Assembly: GCA_022779365.1 (NCBI GenBank)
Contig: JALFSI010000037.1
Coordinates: forward strand, 31,553-95,552
Direction: 5' to 3'
DNA from: CAG-170 sp022779365
Lineage (GTDB): Bacteria; Bacillota; Clostridia; Oscillospirales; Oscillospiraceae
DNA length: 64,000 nucleotides
This document shows, piece by piece, positions 25,253 to 32,370 of the stretch; the stretch's first letter is position 1, and every line of letters starts with the position of its first letter. The notes beneath the pieces are model-generated. The model was not told the DNA's origin and did not search any database. It was given only the letters and a program-made list of their open reading frames with translations. The position numbers and the translations under genes are program-made.

Positions 25253-25282
25253 AAAAATGGGAGCGGCGTGCGCCGCTCCCAT
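25253..25282 (-). terminator. Terminator after the xylose-isomerase-like gene
   Basis: ATGGGAGCGGCG (25257-25268) pairs with CGCCGCTCCCAT (25271-25282). On the minus strand the hairpin is followed by five T. The GGGAGCGG stem is reused at 29011, 29354 and 56995. Confidence 0.8.
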
Positions 25283-25308
25283 TCGGAGTATGTGCAAGAT
25301 CGTGAATC

Positions 25309-26349
25309 TTACTTCACGCCCATCAGCAGCTCCATGACGTACATCTCGAGCTTCTCGAAGTTCTGCTCCTTGACGCAAGCCGCCTGGAACTTGTAGTCGA
25401 ACTGCTTGACCTTCTCCAGCAGCAGCTCAAAGATGCGCTTGGAGTTGACAAGGTGACGATAGCAGTCCTCATCGGGCTGGGTGCGCATTGCCTTGACGTC
25501 AAGACCGACGCACTCGAAGTTGCCGCGGTCGCCGTAGTTGTTTTCGTACAGGACCTTGACCTGGTTGAACGCGTTGCGCAGGTTGTCAACGCCGAAGGAC
25601 TTGTCCTGGTCATAGCGGCAGCCGTTCTGGTCGTTGAGGTGCACGCCCCACAGCTTGTTGAGCGCCAGAGCGAAGCCCATGTCGTTGGCGGGATCGAGAC
25701 CGGCGAGGATGGAGTGCGCGGACTCGATGCAAAGACCGACACGGCTGGGATCGACGGTGTAGGCACCGACTGCCAGAGCGTGACCGGCAGTGCCGCAGAT
25801 GGAGCGGTCGATGGGCTCATTGGGCTTCGGCTCAACGAGGATCAGAGCATCGTCACGATAGGTGAGGATGTCGTTGAACGCGTCGCGGAGCTGGAGCGTC
25901 ATCTCGACGGGGTTCTTGCCCTCGGCGCAGAGCGTGCCTTCACGAGCCAGCCACAGCTGGATCTTGTTGGTGCCCAGAGCCTTGGCGATGTCGCAGGAGC
26001 GGCGTGCACGCCACTGCGCGAACTCGCGGTCTTCCTTCAGGGACGCGGTGAAGCCGCCGTCATTCGTGCGCTTGTCGAACCACAGACGCGGTGCGACGAA
26101 CTCAGCGAACAGACCGTACTTGTCCAGCGTTGCCTTGACGTCCTTTGCGTAGTCAACGATCTGCTTCTCGGTCATGTTGTTCATGTCGGGAACAGCGTCG
26201 TCGTCATGGAACTGCATGCCTGCTAGACCGATCTCGGCATACTTCTTCATTTTCTCTTCCAGGGGGATGCTCTTGCGGTGACCCGGACCAAAGGTCTCGT
26301 TGCCCTCGTGAACGTTCCACGGACCGGCGGTAAAGCGGAATGTAGCCAT
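25309..26349 (-). CDS. Xylose isomerase-like sugar isomerase (actinobacterial class I type)
   Basis: A 346-aa TIM-barrel enzyme resembling the shorter Streptomyces-type D-xylose isomerases: FTAGPWNVHEG, LAGMQFHDDD with the conserved His-Asp, NDGGFTASLKEDR, the metal site VEPKPNEP, ESAHSILAGL and HLNDQNGCRYDQDKSFG. It interconverts an aldose and its ketose (xylose/xylulose or a related sugar). The ATG at 26349 is chosen, since an upstream ATG sits too close to the GAGG. It is transcribed downstream of an AraC-type regulator with a 214-nt gap. No xylulokinase or sugar transporter is adjacent, which weakens the plain xylose assignment. Confidence 0.82.
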   Translation of the reverse strand: MATFRFTAGPWNVHEGNETFGPGHRKSIPLEEKMKKYAEIGLAGMQFHDDDAVPDMNNMTEKQIVDYAKDVKATLDKYGLFAEFVAPRLWFDKRTNDGGFTASLKEDREFAQWRARRSCDIAKALGTNKIQLWLAREGTLCAEGKNPVEMTLQLRDAFNDILTYRDDALILVEPKPNEPIDRSICGTAGHALAVGAYTVDPSRVGLCIESAHSILAGLDPANDMGFALALNKLWGVHLNDQNGCRYDQDKSFGVDNLRNAFNQVKVLYENNYGDRGNFECVGLDVKAMRTQPDEDCYRHLVNSKRIFELLLEKVKQFDYKFQAACVKEQNFEKLEMYVMELLMGVK

Positions 26350-26563
26350 AATCATTACCTCTTTCATTTTATTCGTAGGGTTTATGGTGTGCGCTCCGGG
26401 GTGACGGACAAAGTTGTCACGCTCCCGGTGTTCCTGGTATCACTATGCCGCAAAAACAGTTTATTTTCCAGAGGAAACTTGCCTTTGACAAATGACAATC
26501 TTGCGGTTTTCTGCTTTTTGATACATTTCATAATTTTCGTGCCCGCTTCTTGTGCATATTGCA
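26350..26563. promoter_or_regulatory. Regulatory gap upstream of the isomerase gene, with a direct repeat
   Basis: An A/T-richer stretch that should hold the isomerase promoter, read on the minus strand; no strong -10/-35 pair stands out. TCCCGGTGTTC occurs twice in the same orientation, at 26423-26433 and at 26571-26581 (the latter inside the end of the araC-type gene). These could be operator half-sites for the adjacent regulator. TTGTCA..TTGTCA-like motifs are also present. Confidence 0.35.
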
Positions 26564-27529
26564 TCAAGAATCCCGGTGTTCAGACTCCGGGAAGTGGAGG
26601 CGCATGAAGGCGGCGATGTGCTCCAGACACGCTCCGGTGTCTGCCGCCTGCTGCGTGGGGACGTTCTGCGCGTGCAGCGGCAGCGTCTGGACGGCATTCT
26701 GCCGGTGCGCGCCGGGCGTGCAGCCGAAGCGCTCGGCAAACATCCGCTTCATATACTTGGGGTCGGAAAAGCCGCTGGCAAGGCTCACGTCGCTCAGGCA
26801 CATATCCGTCGTCTCGATGAGCTTGCGCGCCTTTTCAAAGCGGAGGTTGTTGAGATACTGCTGAAAGGTCATGTTGAGATTGTCGCGGATAAAGTGGGAG
26901 AGATAGGTCGTGGTGATGTTTTCCTGCGCCGCCAGCTCCTCAAGCGTCAGGCGCTCGGTGCAGTGCGTGTCCATATACTCGGTGATGCGCTGGATGCGCG
27001 CCATTTTTTTGCCGTGCGCCTGATACGCCGTCTCATTGAGATAGCGGTAGGGCACGAGCGTGAGAAGCCGGTGCAGCAGCGTACACACGTCGCACAGCAC
27101 TTGCAGCCGGTCGGCGCTGTCGGGCGTAAAATAGTCGCGCATGGTGACGAGGATCTGCTCTGTGAGCGCCCTTTGCTGCCGGTCGGTCAAAAATTCCGCC
27201 GCGTCGTTTCCCCGAAGCTCGAGATTGCGCAGCGGACGGATGTAATCGCGGCAGAAGTGGCTCGCGATCTGGATATAGGCGATGCGCACGCCCTGCGGGT
27301 CGGTAGAGGAAATTTCGTGCGGCTCGCCGGGGCTGAAGAGCAGGATCGCACCCTCGCCCGTGTGGAACACATGGTCGCGCGCCCACACGTCCGCCTCGCC
27401 CTCCAGAACAAGGCAGATCTCCAGCGCCTGATGAATATGCGGGTTGCGGTAGCCGATCTGGGTGACGCTCATGGTGACATGGTTCAGCCGGGAAAACGAC
27501 AGGACTTCAAATTCGTCCATCTGGGGCAT
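26564..27529 (-). CDS. AraC family transcriptional regulator
   Basis: A 321-aa regulator. The N-terminal cupin (about 20-100) shows HIHQALEICLVLEGEADVW and LLFSPGEPHEI, typical of sugar-sensing AraC proteins. The C-terminal pair of helix-turn-helix motifs is LTLEELAAQENITTTYLSHFI and LSDVSLASGFSDPKYMKRMFAERFGCTPGAHR. The start ATG at 27529 has AGGAAG 8 nt upstream. It is preceded at 4 nt by a small membrane-protein gene in the same operon. It probably controls the xylose-isomerase-like gene downstream; the inducer is unknown. Confidence 0.87.
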   Translation of the reverse strand: MPQMDEFEVLSFSRLNHVTMSVTQIGYRNPHIHQALEICLVLEGEADVWARDHVFHTGEGAILLFSPGEPHEISSTDPQGVRIAYIQIASHFCRDYIRPLRNLELRGNDAAEFLTDRQQRALTEQILVTMRDYFTPDSADRLQVLCDVCTLLHRLLTLVPYRYLNETAYQAHGKKMARIQRITEYMDTHCTERLTLEELAAQENITTTYLSHFIRDNLNMTFQQYLNNLRFEKARKLIETTDMCLSDVSLASGFSDPKYMKRMFAERFGCTPGAHRQNAVQTLPLHAQNVPTQQAADTGACLEHIAAFMRLHFPESEHRDS

Positions 27530-27533
27530 GGGG

Positions 27534-27839
27534 TCACTTCCTTTCCTCATTCTCATTTTTCGGGGATTTGGGGGTAAATCGGTCGTATTTTTTCTCGTAA
27601 TGCCGCCCCCAGCGCTCGGGTGTGCGCAGCAGCAGCCGCAGCGCGCCGCCGCCGAGCAGCGCGATCAAAAGCGCCAGTGGGATGACCCACCATGTAAGCG
27701 CGGCAAACGGGTCGTTTTGCGCGTCTGTATCCGCGTCCGGCGCATCCTCTGCCGCCAGCGCCGACAGCGCCAGCGATGAAAGCAGAAGCAGTGTCAGAAA
27801 GACCGCCAGCGCGCGGCGCAGGTGTGCTGTATGTGTCAT
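27534..27839 (-). CDS. Small secreted or membrane protein, unknown function
   Basis: A 101-aa protein not recognised. Residues 1-29 look like a signal peptide or first TM (LRRALAVFLTLLLLSSLALSALA), then an acidic linker AEDAPDADTDAQND, a second hydrophobic segment (about 47-66), and a basic/acidic charged tail ending KSPKNENEERK. GGAGG lies 7 nt before the ATG at 27839. It is cotranscribed with the AraC-type regulator (4-nt gap) from the promoter at 27871-27899. Confidence 0.65.
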   Translation of the reverse strand: MTHTAHLRRALAVFLTLLLLSSLALSALAAEDAPDADTDAQNDPFAALTWWVIPLALLIALLGGGALRLLLRTPERWGRHYEKKYDRFTPKSPKNENEERK

Positions 27840-27870
27840 ATAAGAACCTCCGCCGGACAATCTTGCTATT

Positions 27871-27899
27871 ATCATACAGGAAGACGGCGAAATAATCAA
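27871..27899 (-). promoter_or_regulatory. Promoter of the small membrane protein-araC operon
   Basis: On the minus strand TTGATT (27894-27899), 17 nt, TATGAT (27871-27876), about 30 nt before the start codon. Confidence 0.65.
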
Positions 27900-27913
27900 G
27901 AAAGAATCGTTGG

Positions 27914-27942
27914 CACAAGTATCCCCTCGGGCGCATATAGTA
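27914..27942 (+). promoter_or_regulatory. Sigma-K/E-like promoter of the Cys-rich coat-like gene
   Basis: CATATAGTA (27934-27942) fits the mother-cell -10 CATAnnnTA exactly. CACA (27914-27917) lies 16 nt upstream and fits the sigma-K -35 (mACm). No sigma-A-type pair is seen in this 170-nt gap on the plus strand. The assignment uses Bacillus consensus sequences. Confidence 0.55.
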
Positions 27943-28010
27943 TCGTGTAGCGGAACATTTGCAGACAGATGTCACAGGCACTACACAATCAAGCTCCAAG
28001 GAGTGATCGC

Positions 28011-29003
28011 ATGAGTAATTGTAACAACTACACCACCACCGGCACGCAGGCGTGCGCCTGCCAGCAGGAGGAGCAGACCGGCGCGTGCGGCGCGCGTCCG
28101 CCGCAAAACGCCTGCGGCTGCACGCAGCAGACCGCTGCCGATACCGCGGGCACGCAGACGGAGGAAACGAACAACTGCGCCTGCCGCGACTCGCTGGCGA
28201 CCGCGCTGCGCCTTTTGTGCTCCGGCGACCTGGCGGGGCTGGTCGATTTTAACCGCTTCGCCTTCATCGGAAAAAATTTCCTCATCGGCACATACCGTAC
28301 CTGTCCCTGCGGCGAGACGGGCGTATACGACAATCTTGCCGACACGCTCACGGGCTCGTTCAACCGCTTCACCCCCTGTTCGTGCGACCTGATCGACATT
28401 TCCGGCACGGTCTACGGCGACACGCCGCTGGCGAATCCCGATCTGGTCTCCTCGCTCTTCACCACGCTCAGTGAAAATCTTGACGGCACGACCGGCACGG
28501 AGGGTGTTGTGACGGCGCTCACGGCGCTTGCCGACCGCCTTGACCCCACGAGCGCGAGCTTCCGCCCCGACCTGCAGGCGGCGTTTTTGCCGCTGCTGGG
28601 CGGCTGTGCGTGCCCGCAGGTCACGGTGGACGAAGTGTCGCTGTGTGCGCTCGGCGCCATCGCCTTTGACGCCGCCGGCAGCGGCACGGTGCAGGAGGCG
28701 AACTATCAGGCGCTCAAGCAAATTTTGCTCCAGATCCTGCGCCCGAAGTGTCCGCCGCCCTGCCCGCCGTGCACGCCGCCGAAGCCGCAGCCGTGCCAGA
28801 TCCCGTGCGGCTGCCGGAACACGGGCATCCTTGCCTCGCTCGACCGCTGCGGCATGGTGCAGGCACTCTCGCTCACGGCAGGGCCGCTGCTGCTGAAGGA
28901 CGTGACGCTGCTCGGCGCGATCGGCAGCGCCCTCATTCTTGCCAACGACAGCGCCCGCCGCATCTATTACGTCTGCGCCGAGGACGTGGAGTTCCTGGGC
29001 TGA
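28011..29003 (+). CDS. Cys/Pro-rich protein, probable spore-coat component
   Basis: A 330-aa protein with no signal peptide and about 24 Cys residues. The N-terminal 60 residues are Cys/Thr/Gln-rich low complexity (CNNYTTTGTQACACQQEEQ). The middle has paired Cys (CPCGETG, CSCDL, GGCACPQ). A PKCPPPCPPCTPPKPQPCQ linker leads to a C-terminal domain with hydrophobic strands ending YYVCAEDVEFLG. Dense Cys, no export signal and a sigma-K-like promoter suggest a cross-linked coat protein made in the mother cell. That function is inferred. It has a good AAGGAG ribosome site and is not recognised as a named family. Confidence 0.7.
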   Translation: MSNCNNYTTTGTQACACQQEEQTGACGARPPQNACGCTQQTAADTAGTQTEETNNCACRDSLATALRLLCSGDLAGLVDFNRFAFIGKNFLIGTYRTCPCGETGVYDNLADTLTGSFNRFTPCSCDLIDISGTVYGDTPLANPDLVSSLFTTLSENLDGTTGTEGVVTALTALADRLDPTSASFRPDLQAAFLPLLGGCACPQVTVDEVSLCALGAIAFDAAGSGTVQEANYQALKQILLQILRPKCPPPCPPCTPPKPQPCQIPCGCRNTGILASLDRCGMVQALSLTAGPLLLKDVTLLGAIGSALILANDSARRIYYVCAEDVEFLG

Positions 29004-29010
29004 GAAAAAT

Positions 29011-29038
29011 CCCGGGAGCGGCGATCGCCGCTCCCGGG
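29011..29038. terminator. Perfect palindromic hairpin after the coat-like gene
   Basis: A 28-bp palindrome with half CCCGGGAGCGGCGA (29011-29024) starts 7 nt after the stop codon and runs directly into mosaic repeat R2. A nearly identical hairpin (29354-29381) closes the other end of R2. Confidence 0.75.
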
Positions 29039-29351
29039 GTGAGCGTGTCAAAAAAGTATTTTTGACACGCTTTCAAACGAAAACCGCTTTGCTGGGTTTT
29101 CGTTTGAATGGGCTTGCAGTCTGCTGCGCGTATAATTTGTGTGCTGCTGGCACACAAATTCCACTTCGACGCTTCGCTCTGCATAAGTTCGACTTAGCCA
29201 AGGGCGCTGCGCGGAGCTTGCGCTCTTGGAGTCTCACTTAACTTGCAGCCTGTATTGTATTTTCTGCGACGTACACGCCGCCGCAGAAAATGATTCGAAT
29301 CAATTTCGCCGCTGCGGCGGCGAAACTCTGCGAGGCTTTTTCGACAGACCG
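29039..29351 (-). repeat. Mosaic multi-hairpin repeat, copy R2 (long form, inverted)
   Basis: A 313-bp copy in reverse orientation, between the convergent 3' ends of the coat-like and aminotransferase genes. From its left edge it shows the GTGTCAAAAA/TTTTTGACAC hairpin, CAAACGAAAACC/GGTTTTCGTTTG, AATTTGTGTGC/GCACACAAATT, then an extra module of roughly 85 nt (about 29163-29246, with CCAAG..CTTGG pairing) that R1 and R4 lack. Next come TTTTCTGCG/CGCAGAAAA, the TGATTCGAATCA palindrome and TTTCGCCGC/GCGGCGAAA. Its ends match R1 (GTGAGCGTGTC and GGCTTTTTCGACAGAC). Confidence 0.85.
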
Positions 29352-29353
29352 AC

Positions 29354-29381
29354 CCCGGGAGCGGTGATTGCCGCTCCCGGG
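29354..29381 (-). terminator. Terminator hairpin after the aspartate aminotransferase gene
   Basis: CCCGGGAGCGG (29354-29364) pairs with CCGCTCCCGGG (29371-29381), 13 nt past the aminotransferase stop on the minus strand. The sequence is almost the same as the hairpin on the other side of R2. Confidence 0.7.
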
Positions 29382-29394
29382 ATCATTTTGCTGT

Positions 29395-30666
29395 TTACGC
29401 GCCGAGCTGCTCAAGCGCGGCGAGTTTGAGGCTGGTGCAGAACACGTCCATCGCCTGCTCCAGCTCGCGGACGGGCGGGAGACTGGGGGCGATGCGGATG
29501 TTGGAGTCCTGCGGGTCGATGCCGTAGGGGAACGTCGCGCCCGCGCCGGTCATCACGACGCCTGCCTCCCTGCACAGCGCCAGCGTGCGCTTGGCAAGAC
29601 CGGGCGCGGTATTGACCGAGATGAAGTAGCCGCCCTTCGGGCGCTCCCACTGCGCGATGCCGAGCGGGGCGATCTCGCGGTCGAGCGAGTCCAGCACGCA
29701 ATGGAACTTCGGCGCGAGGATCTTCGCGTGCTTCTGCATCAGCTCCAGCGTGTGCGCCTTGTCCTTGAGGTAGCGCACATGGCGCAGGGCGTTGACCTTG
29801 TCATACGAAATGGTCTGGATGGAAATGAGCTTTTCCATATACTTCTGGTTCGCCACCGACGCCGCCATGACCGACACGCCCGCGCCGGGCAGCGTCACCT
29901 TGGACGTGGAGGCAAACTCAAAGACCATATCGGGGTTGCCTGCCTCGCGGCAGAGTGTGAGAATGTCGCGGAAGGGGACAAACTCGCCCTCGAACTCGTG
30001 GATGCAGTAGGCGTTATCCCACATGAGCGTAAAGTCCGGCGCGGCGGGCTTCAGATGCGCGATGCGGTCGATCGTCTCGTCGGAGTAGATGATGCCGTCT
30101 GGGTTGGAGTATTTCGGCACGCACCACATACCCTTGACCGCCGAGTCCTTCACCAGCTCCTCGACCATGTCCATGTCCGGACCGGTCGGGGTCATGGGGA
30201 CGGTGATAAGCTCAAAGCCGAACGACTCCGTGACCTTGAAGTGGCGGTCATAGCCGGGGGACGGGCAGAGCCATTTGACGGTATCGAGCTTGCACCACGG
30301 CGTTCGCGAGTGCAAAAGCCCGTGCGTATATGCCTTGGAGATGGTGTCGTACATGAGCGTGAGCGACGCGTTGCCGCCGATGAAGCACTCCTCCGGCTTG
30401 CAGCCGAGGATGTCCGCCCACAGCGCCTTTGCCGACGGCAGACCCGTCAGCTCGCCGTAGTTGCGGGCGTCGATGCCGTCCACCTGACAGTCCTCCGGGG
30501 TCTGGAGCACCGTCAGAATGTCAGATACGAGATCGAGCTGCTCCTTGCCGGGCTTGCCGCGCGCCATGTTCAGCTTGAGCGCCTGCGCCTTGAGATCGTC
30601 AAAATGCGCTGTGACGGCGGTCTTTTCGGCGGCAAGCTCCGCCTTTGTCCAATCACGATATGCCAT
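29395..30666 (-). CDS. Aspartate aminotransferase (PF12897-type, fold type I)
   Basis: A 423-aa PLP enzyme of the Corynebacterium-type aspartate aminotransferase group: LNMARGKPGKEQLDL, RNYGELTGLPSAKALWADILG, GGNASLTLMYDTI binding the cofactor phosphate, WCVPKYSNPDG, MWDNAYCIHEF, the Schiff-base Lys in FASTSKVTLPGAGVS, and IRIAPSLPP with the substrate Arg. It converts aspartate plus 2-oxoglutarate to oxaloacetate plus glutamate. The ATG at 30666 is preferred, because the ATG 9 nt upstream lies inside the ribosome site. It is on the same strand as the symporter and racemase genes, an aspartate/glutamate theme, but has its own promoter. Confidence 0.9.
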   Translation of the reverse strand: MAYRDWTKAELAAEKTAVTAHFDDLKAQALKLNMARGKPGKEQLDLVSDILTVLQTPEDCQVDGIDARNYGELTGLPSAKALWADILGCKPEECFIGGNASLTLMYDTISKAYTHGLLHSRTPWCKLDTVKWLCPSPGYDRHFKVTESFGFELITVPMTPTGPDMDMVEELVKDSAVKGMWCVPKYSNPDGIIYSDETIDRIAHLKPAAPDFTLMWDNAYCIHEFEGEFVPFRDILTLCREAGNPDMVFEFASTSKVTLPGAGVSVMAASVANQKYMEKLISIQTISYDKVNALRHVRYLKDKAHTLELMQKHAKILAPKFHCVLDSLDREIAPLGIAQWERPKGGYFISVNTAPGLAKRTLALCREAGVVMTGAGATFPYGIDPQDSNIRIAPSLPPVRELEQAMDVFCTSLKLAALEQLGA

Positions 30667-30698
30667 AGTCCGCATTCCTCACTTTCAATTTTTCGTAC

Positions 30699-30727
30699 AG
30701 TATACCTCAAAATGCAGCGGGGTGCAA
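30699..30727 (-). promoter_or_regulatory. Aspartate aminotransferase promoter
   Basis: On the minus strand TTGCAC (30722-30727), 17 nt, TATACT (30699-30704), about 33 nt before the start. Confidence 0.7.
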
Positions 30728-30739
30728 TAGGATAGGGGA

Positions 30740-30870
30740 TCGGGAAGAAGTGATTATTTTGCGTAGGGGCGGGGTTCTGCCCCGCCCGTGCAGGATGCAA
30801 TTACAAAATTGCACACGCCATCGGCGAAACCGTAAAACATCCTGTAGGGGCGGACGCCCCTACAACGGAT
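30740..30870. repeat. GTAGGGGCGGGG-family repeats (copies 3 and 4)
   Basis: GATTATTTTGCGTAGGGGCG (30750-30769) leads into GGGCGGGG-TTCT-GCCCCGCCC. The complementary CAGGATG/CATCCTG blocks then enclose TGCAATT..AATTGCA, and TGTAGGGGCG-GA-CGCCCCTACA follows near 30843-30862. The first 40 nt closely match 45460-45505. There are no ORFs. This repeat and the terminator below account for the gap between the aminotransferase and the symporter. Confidence 0.7.
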
Positions 30871-30894
30871 TCGCTAGTCTGTTGCAGTGAAAAT

Positions 30895-30922
30895 ACCCGC
30901 CGCCTTGCGGCGGCGGGTATGT
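30895..30922 (-). terminator. Terminator after the dicarboxylate symporter gene
   Basis: ATACCCGCCGCC (30895-30906) pairs with GGCGGCGGGTAT (30911-30922). TTTTC follows on the minus strand. Confidence 0.82.
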
Positions 30923-30947
30923 GGGGCATTTTCAGAATAGGACTTGC

Positions 30948-32198
30948 TTATTTGGCAGCCTTTGCGGCAGCCTTCGCCTTGCGCTCACGCTCCACGCGGG
31001 AGACCCACAGGGCGCAGGTGGCGTCGCCGGTGATGTTCAGCGCCGTGCGGCCCATGTCGAACAGCTTGTCGACGCCCGCGATGAGCGCGATGCCTTCGAC
31101 CGGCAGACCGACGGAGGTCAGCACCATCGCCAGCATGATCATGCCGGCGCCCGGCGTACCGGCAGTGCCGATGGAAGCCAGAGTGGCGGTGAGAACGATC
31201 ATCGCCATCTGACCGAGGGTCAGGTCGATGCCGTAGCAGCAGGCGATGAAGACTGCGCAGACCGCCTGATAGATGGCGGTGCCGTCCATGTTGATGGTCG
31301 CGCCCAGCGGCAGCACGAACGCGCTGATCTCGGGCTCAGCACCCATATTGTTGCAGCACTCGATGTTGACCGGCAGGGTGGCGTTGGAGGAGGTGGTGGT
31401 AAAGGCGGTGATCATGGCGGGGAAAATGCCCTTGAAGAACTTGAACGGATTCATGTGCGACAGGAAGCGCACGGACAGACCGTAGACCACGAGCACATGG
31501 ATGATATAGCCGATGTAGGCAACGCCGATGACGAGCGCGAGCTTGCCGACGATCTGCGGACCGTTGACCGCGACAACGTCGGTCATCAGGCAGAACACGC
31601 CGATCGGGGTGAAGCTGATGATCATCATCATGATCTTCATGATGACTTCCAGACCGCAGTTGATGAGCTCACCGATCTTCTGACCCTTTTCGCCGGCGGA
31701 GAGCACGCCCGCGCCGAGGAAAATGGCGATCACGATGACAGGCAGCATATCCGCCTTGACCATCGGCTCAAAGAAGTTGCTCGGGAAGATGGCGACGATC
31801 GTCTGCATGACGGACGGAGCTTCCTTTGCCTCATACGCCAGCTCGCCCAGCTCCGCAGAGGGGAGGGGCGTGAAGCTGCCCTTGAAGATGTTGACCAGCA
31901 CCAGACCGATGACGACCGCCAGAGCGGTGGTGAACATATAGTAGATGAACGTCTTGATGCCGACAGAGCCGACACGCTTGAGGTCATTCAGGGAGATAAC
32001 GCCGTCAGCAATGGAGAACAGCACCACGGGAACGACCAGGAATTTCAGCAGGTTCACATAGATCGTGCCGATGGGCTTGATCCATTCGGTGGTAAAAGTG
32101 CCTTGCTTGAAATACGCGAAAATCAAACCGGCGATGATACCGAGCGCCATACCGATGAATATTTTGATCGGCAGACTGAGCTTCTTCTTCTCTTTCAT
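30948..32198 (-). CDS. Dicarboxylate/amino acid:cation symporter (DAACS family)
   Basis: A 416-aa transporter with about eight TM helices and two re-entrant loops. The hallmarks of glutamate/aspartate symporters are present: the serine-rich loop TAFTTTSSNATLPVN, LPLGATINMDGTA (the NMDGT motif) and AGTPGAGMIMLAMVL. It imports glutamate, aspartate or C4-dicarboxylates with Na+ or H+. The ATG at 32198 follows AGGAG by 7 nt. The gene lies between an Asp/Glu racemase and an aspartate aminotransferase on one strand, so an acidic amino acid is the likely substrate. Confidence 0.92.
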   Translation of the reverse strand: MKEKKKLSLPIKIFIGMALGIIAGLIFAYFKQGTFTTEWIKPIGTIYVNLLKFLVVPVVLFSIADGVISLNDLKRVGSVGIKTFIYYMFTTALAVVIGLVLVNIFKGSFTPLPSAELGELAYEAKEAPSVMQTIVAIFPSNFFEPMVKADMLPVIVIAIFLGAGVLSAGEKGQKIGELINCGLEVIMKIMMMIISFTPIGVFCLMTDVVAVNGPQIVGKLALVIGVAYIGYIIHVLVVYGLSVRFLSHMNPFKFFKGIFPAMITAFTTTSSNATLPVNIECCNNMGAEPEISAFVLPLGATINMDGTAIYQAVCAVFIACCYGIDLTLGQMAMIVLTATLASIGTAGTPGAGMIMLAMVLTSVGLPVEGIALIAGVDKLFDMGRTALNITGDATCALWVSRVERERKAKAAAKAAK

Positions 32199-32262
32199 TT
32201 GGGAACTCCTTTCACCTCTTGCAAAATTGCGGAAGGTCTGTCACACTTTCCTTACAGCGACA

Positions 32263-32291
32263 AGTATAACAGGCGCGGCAAGAAATGTAAA
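32263..32291 (-). promoter_or_regulatory. Symporter promoter
   Basis: On the minus strand TTTACA (32286-32291), 17 nt, TATACT (32263-32268). A strong pair, so the symporter is expressed independently of the racemase. Confidence 0.75.
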
Positions 32292-32370
32292 GGAATTTTC
32301 TGTATCGAGTGTACGCTTTATACAGTTTTACAGAATTTTTTTAGTAAAAATTGTGCAAGTATACGAAAAC

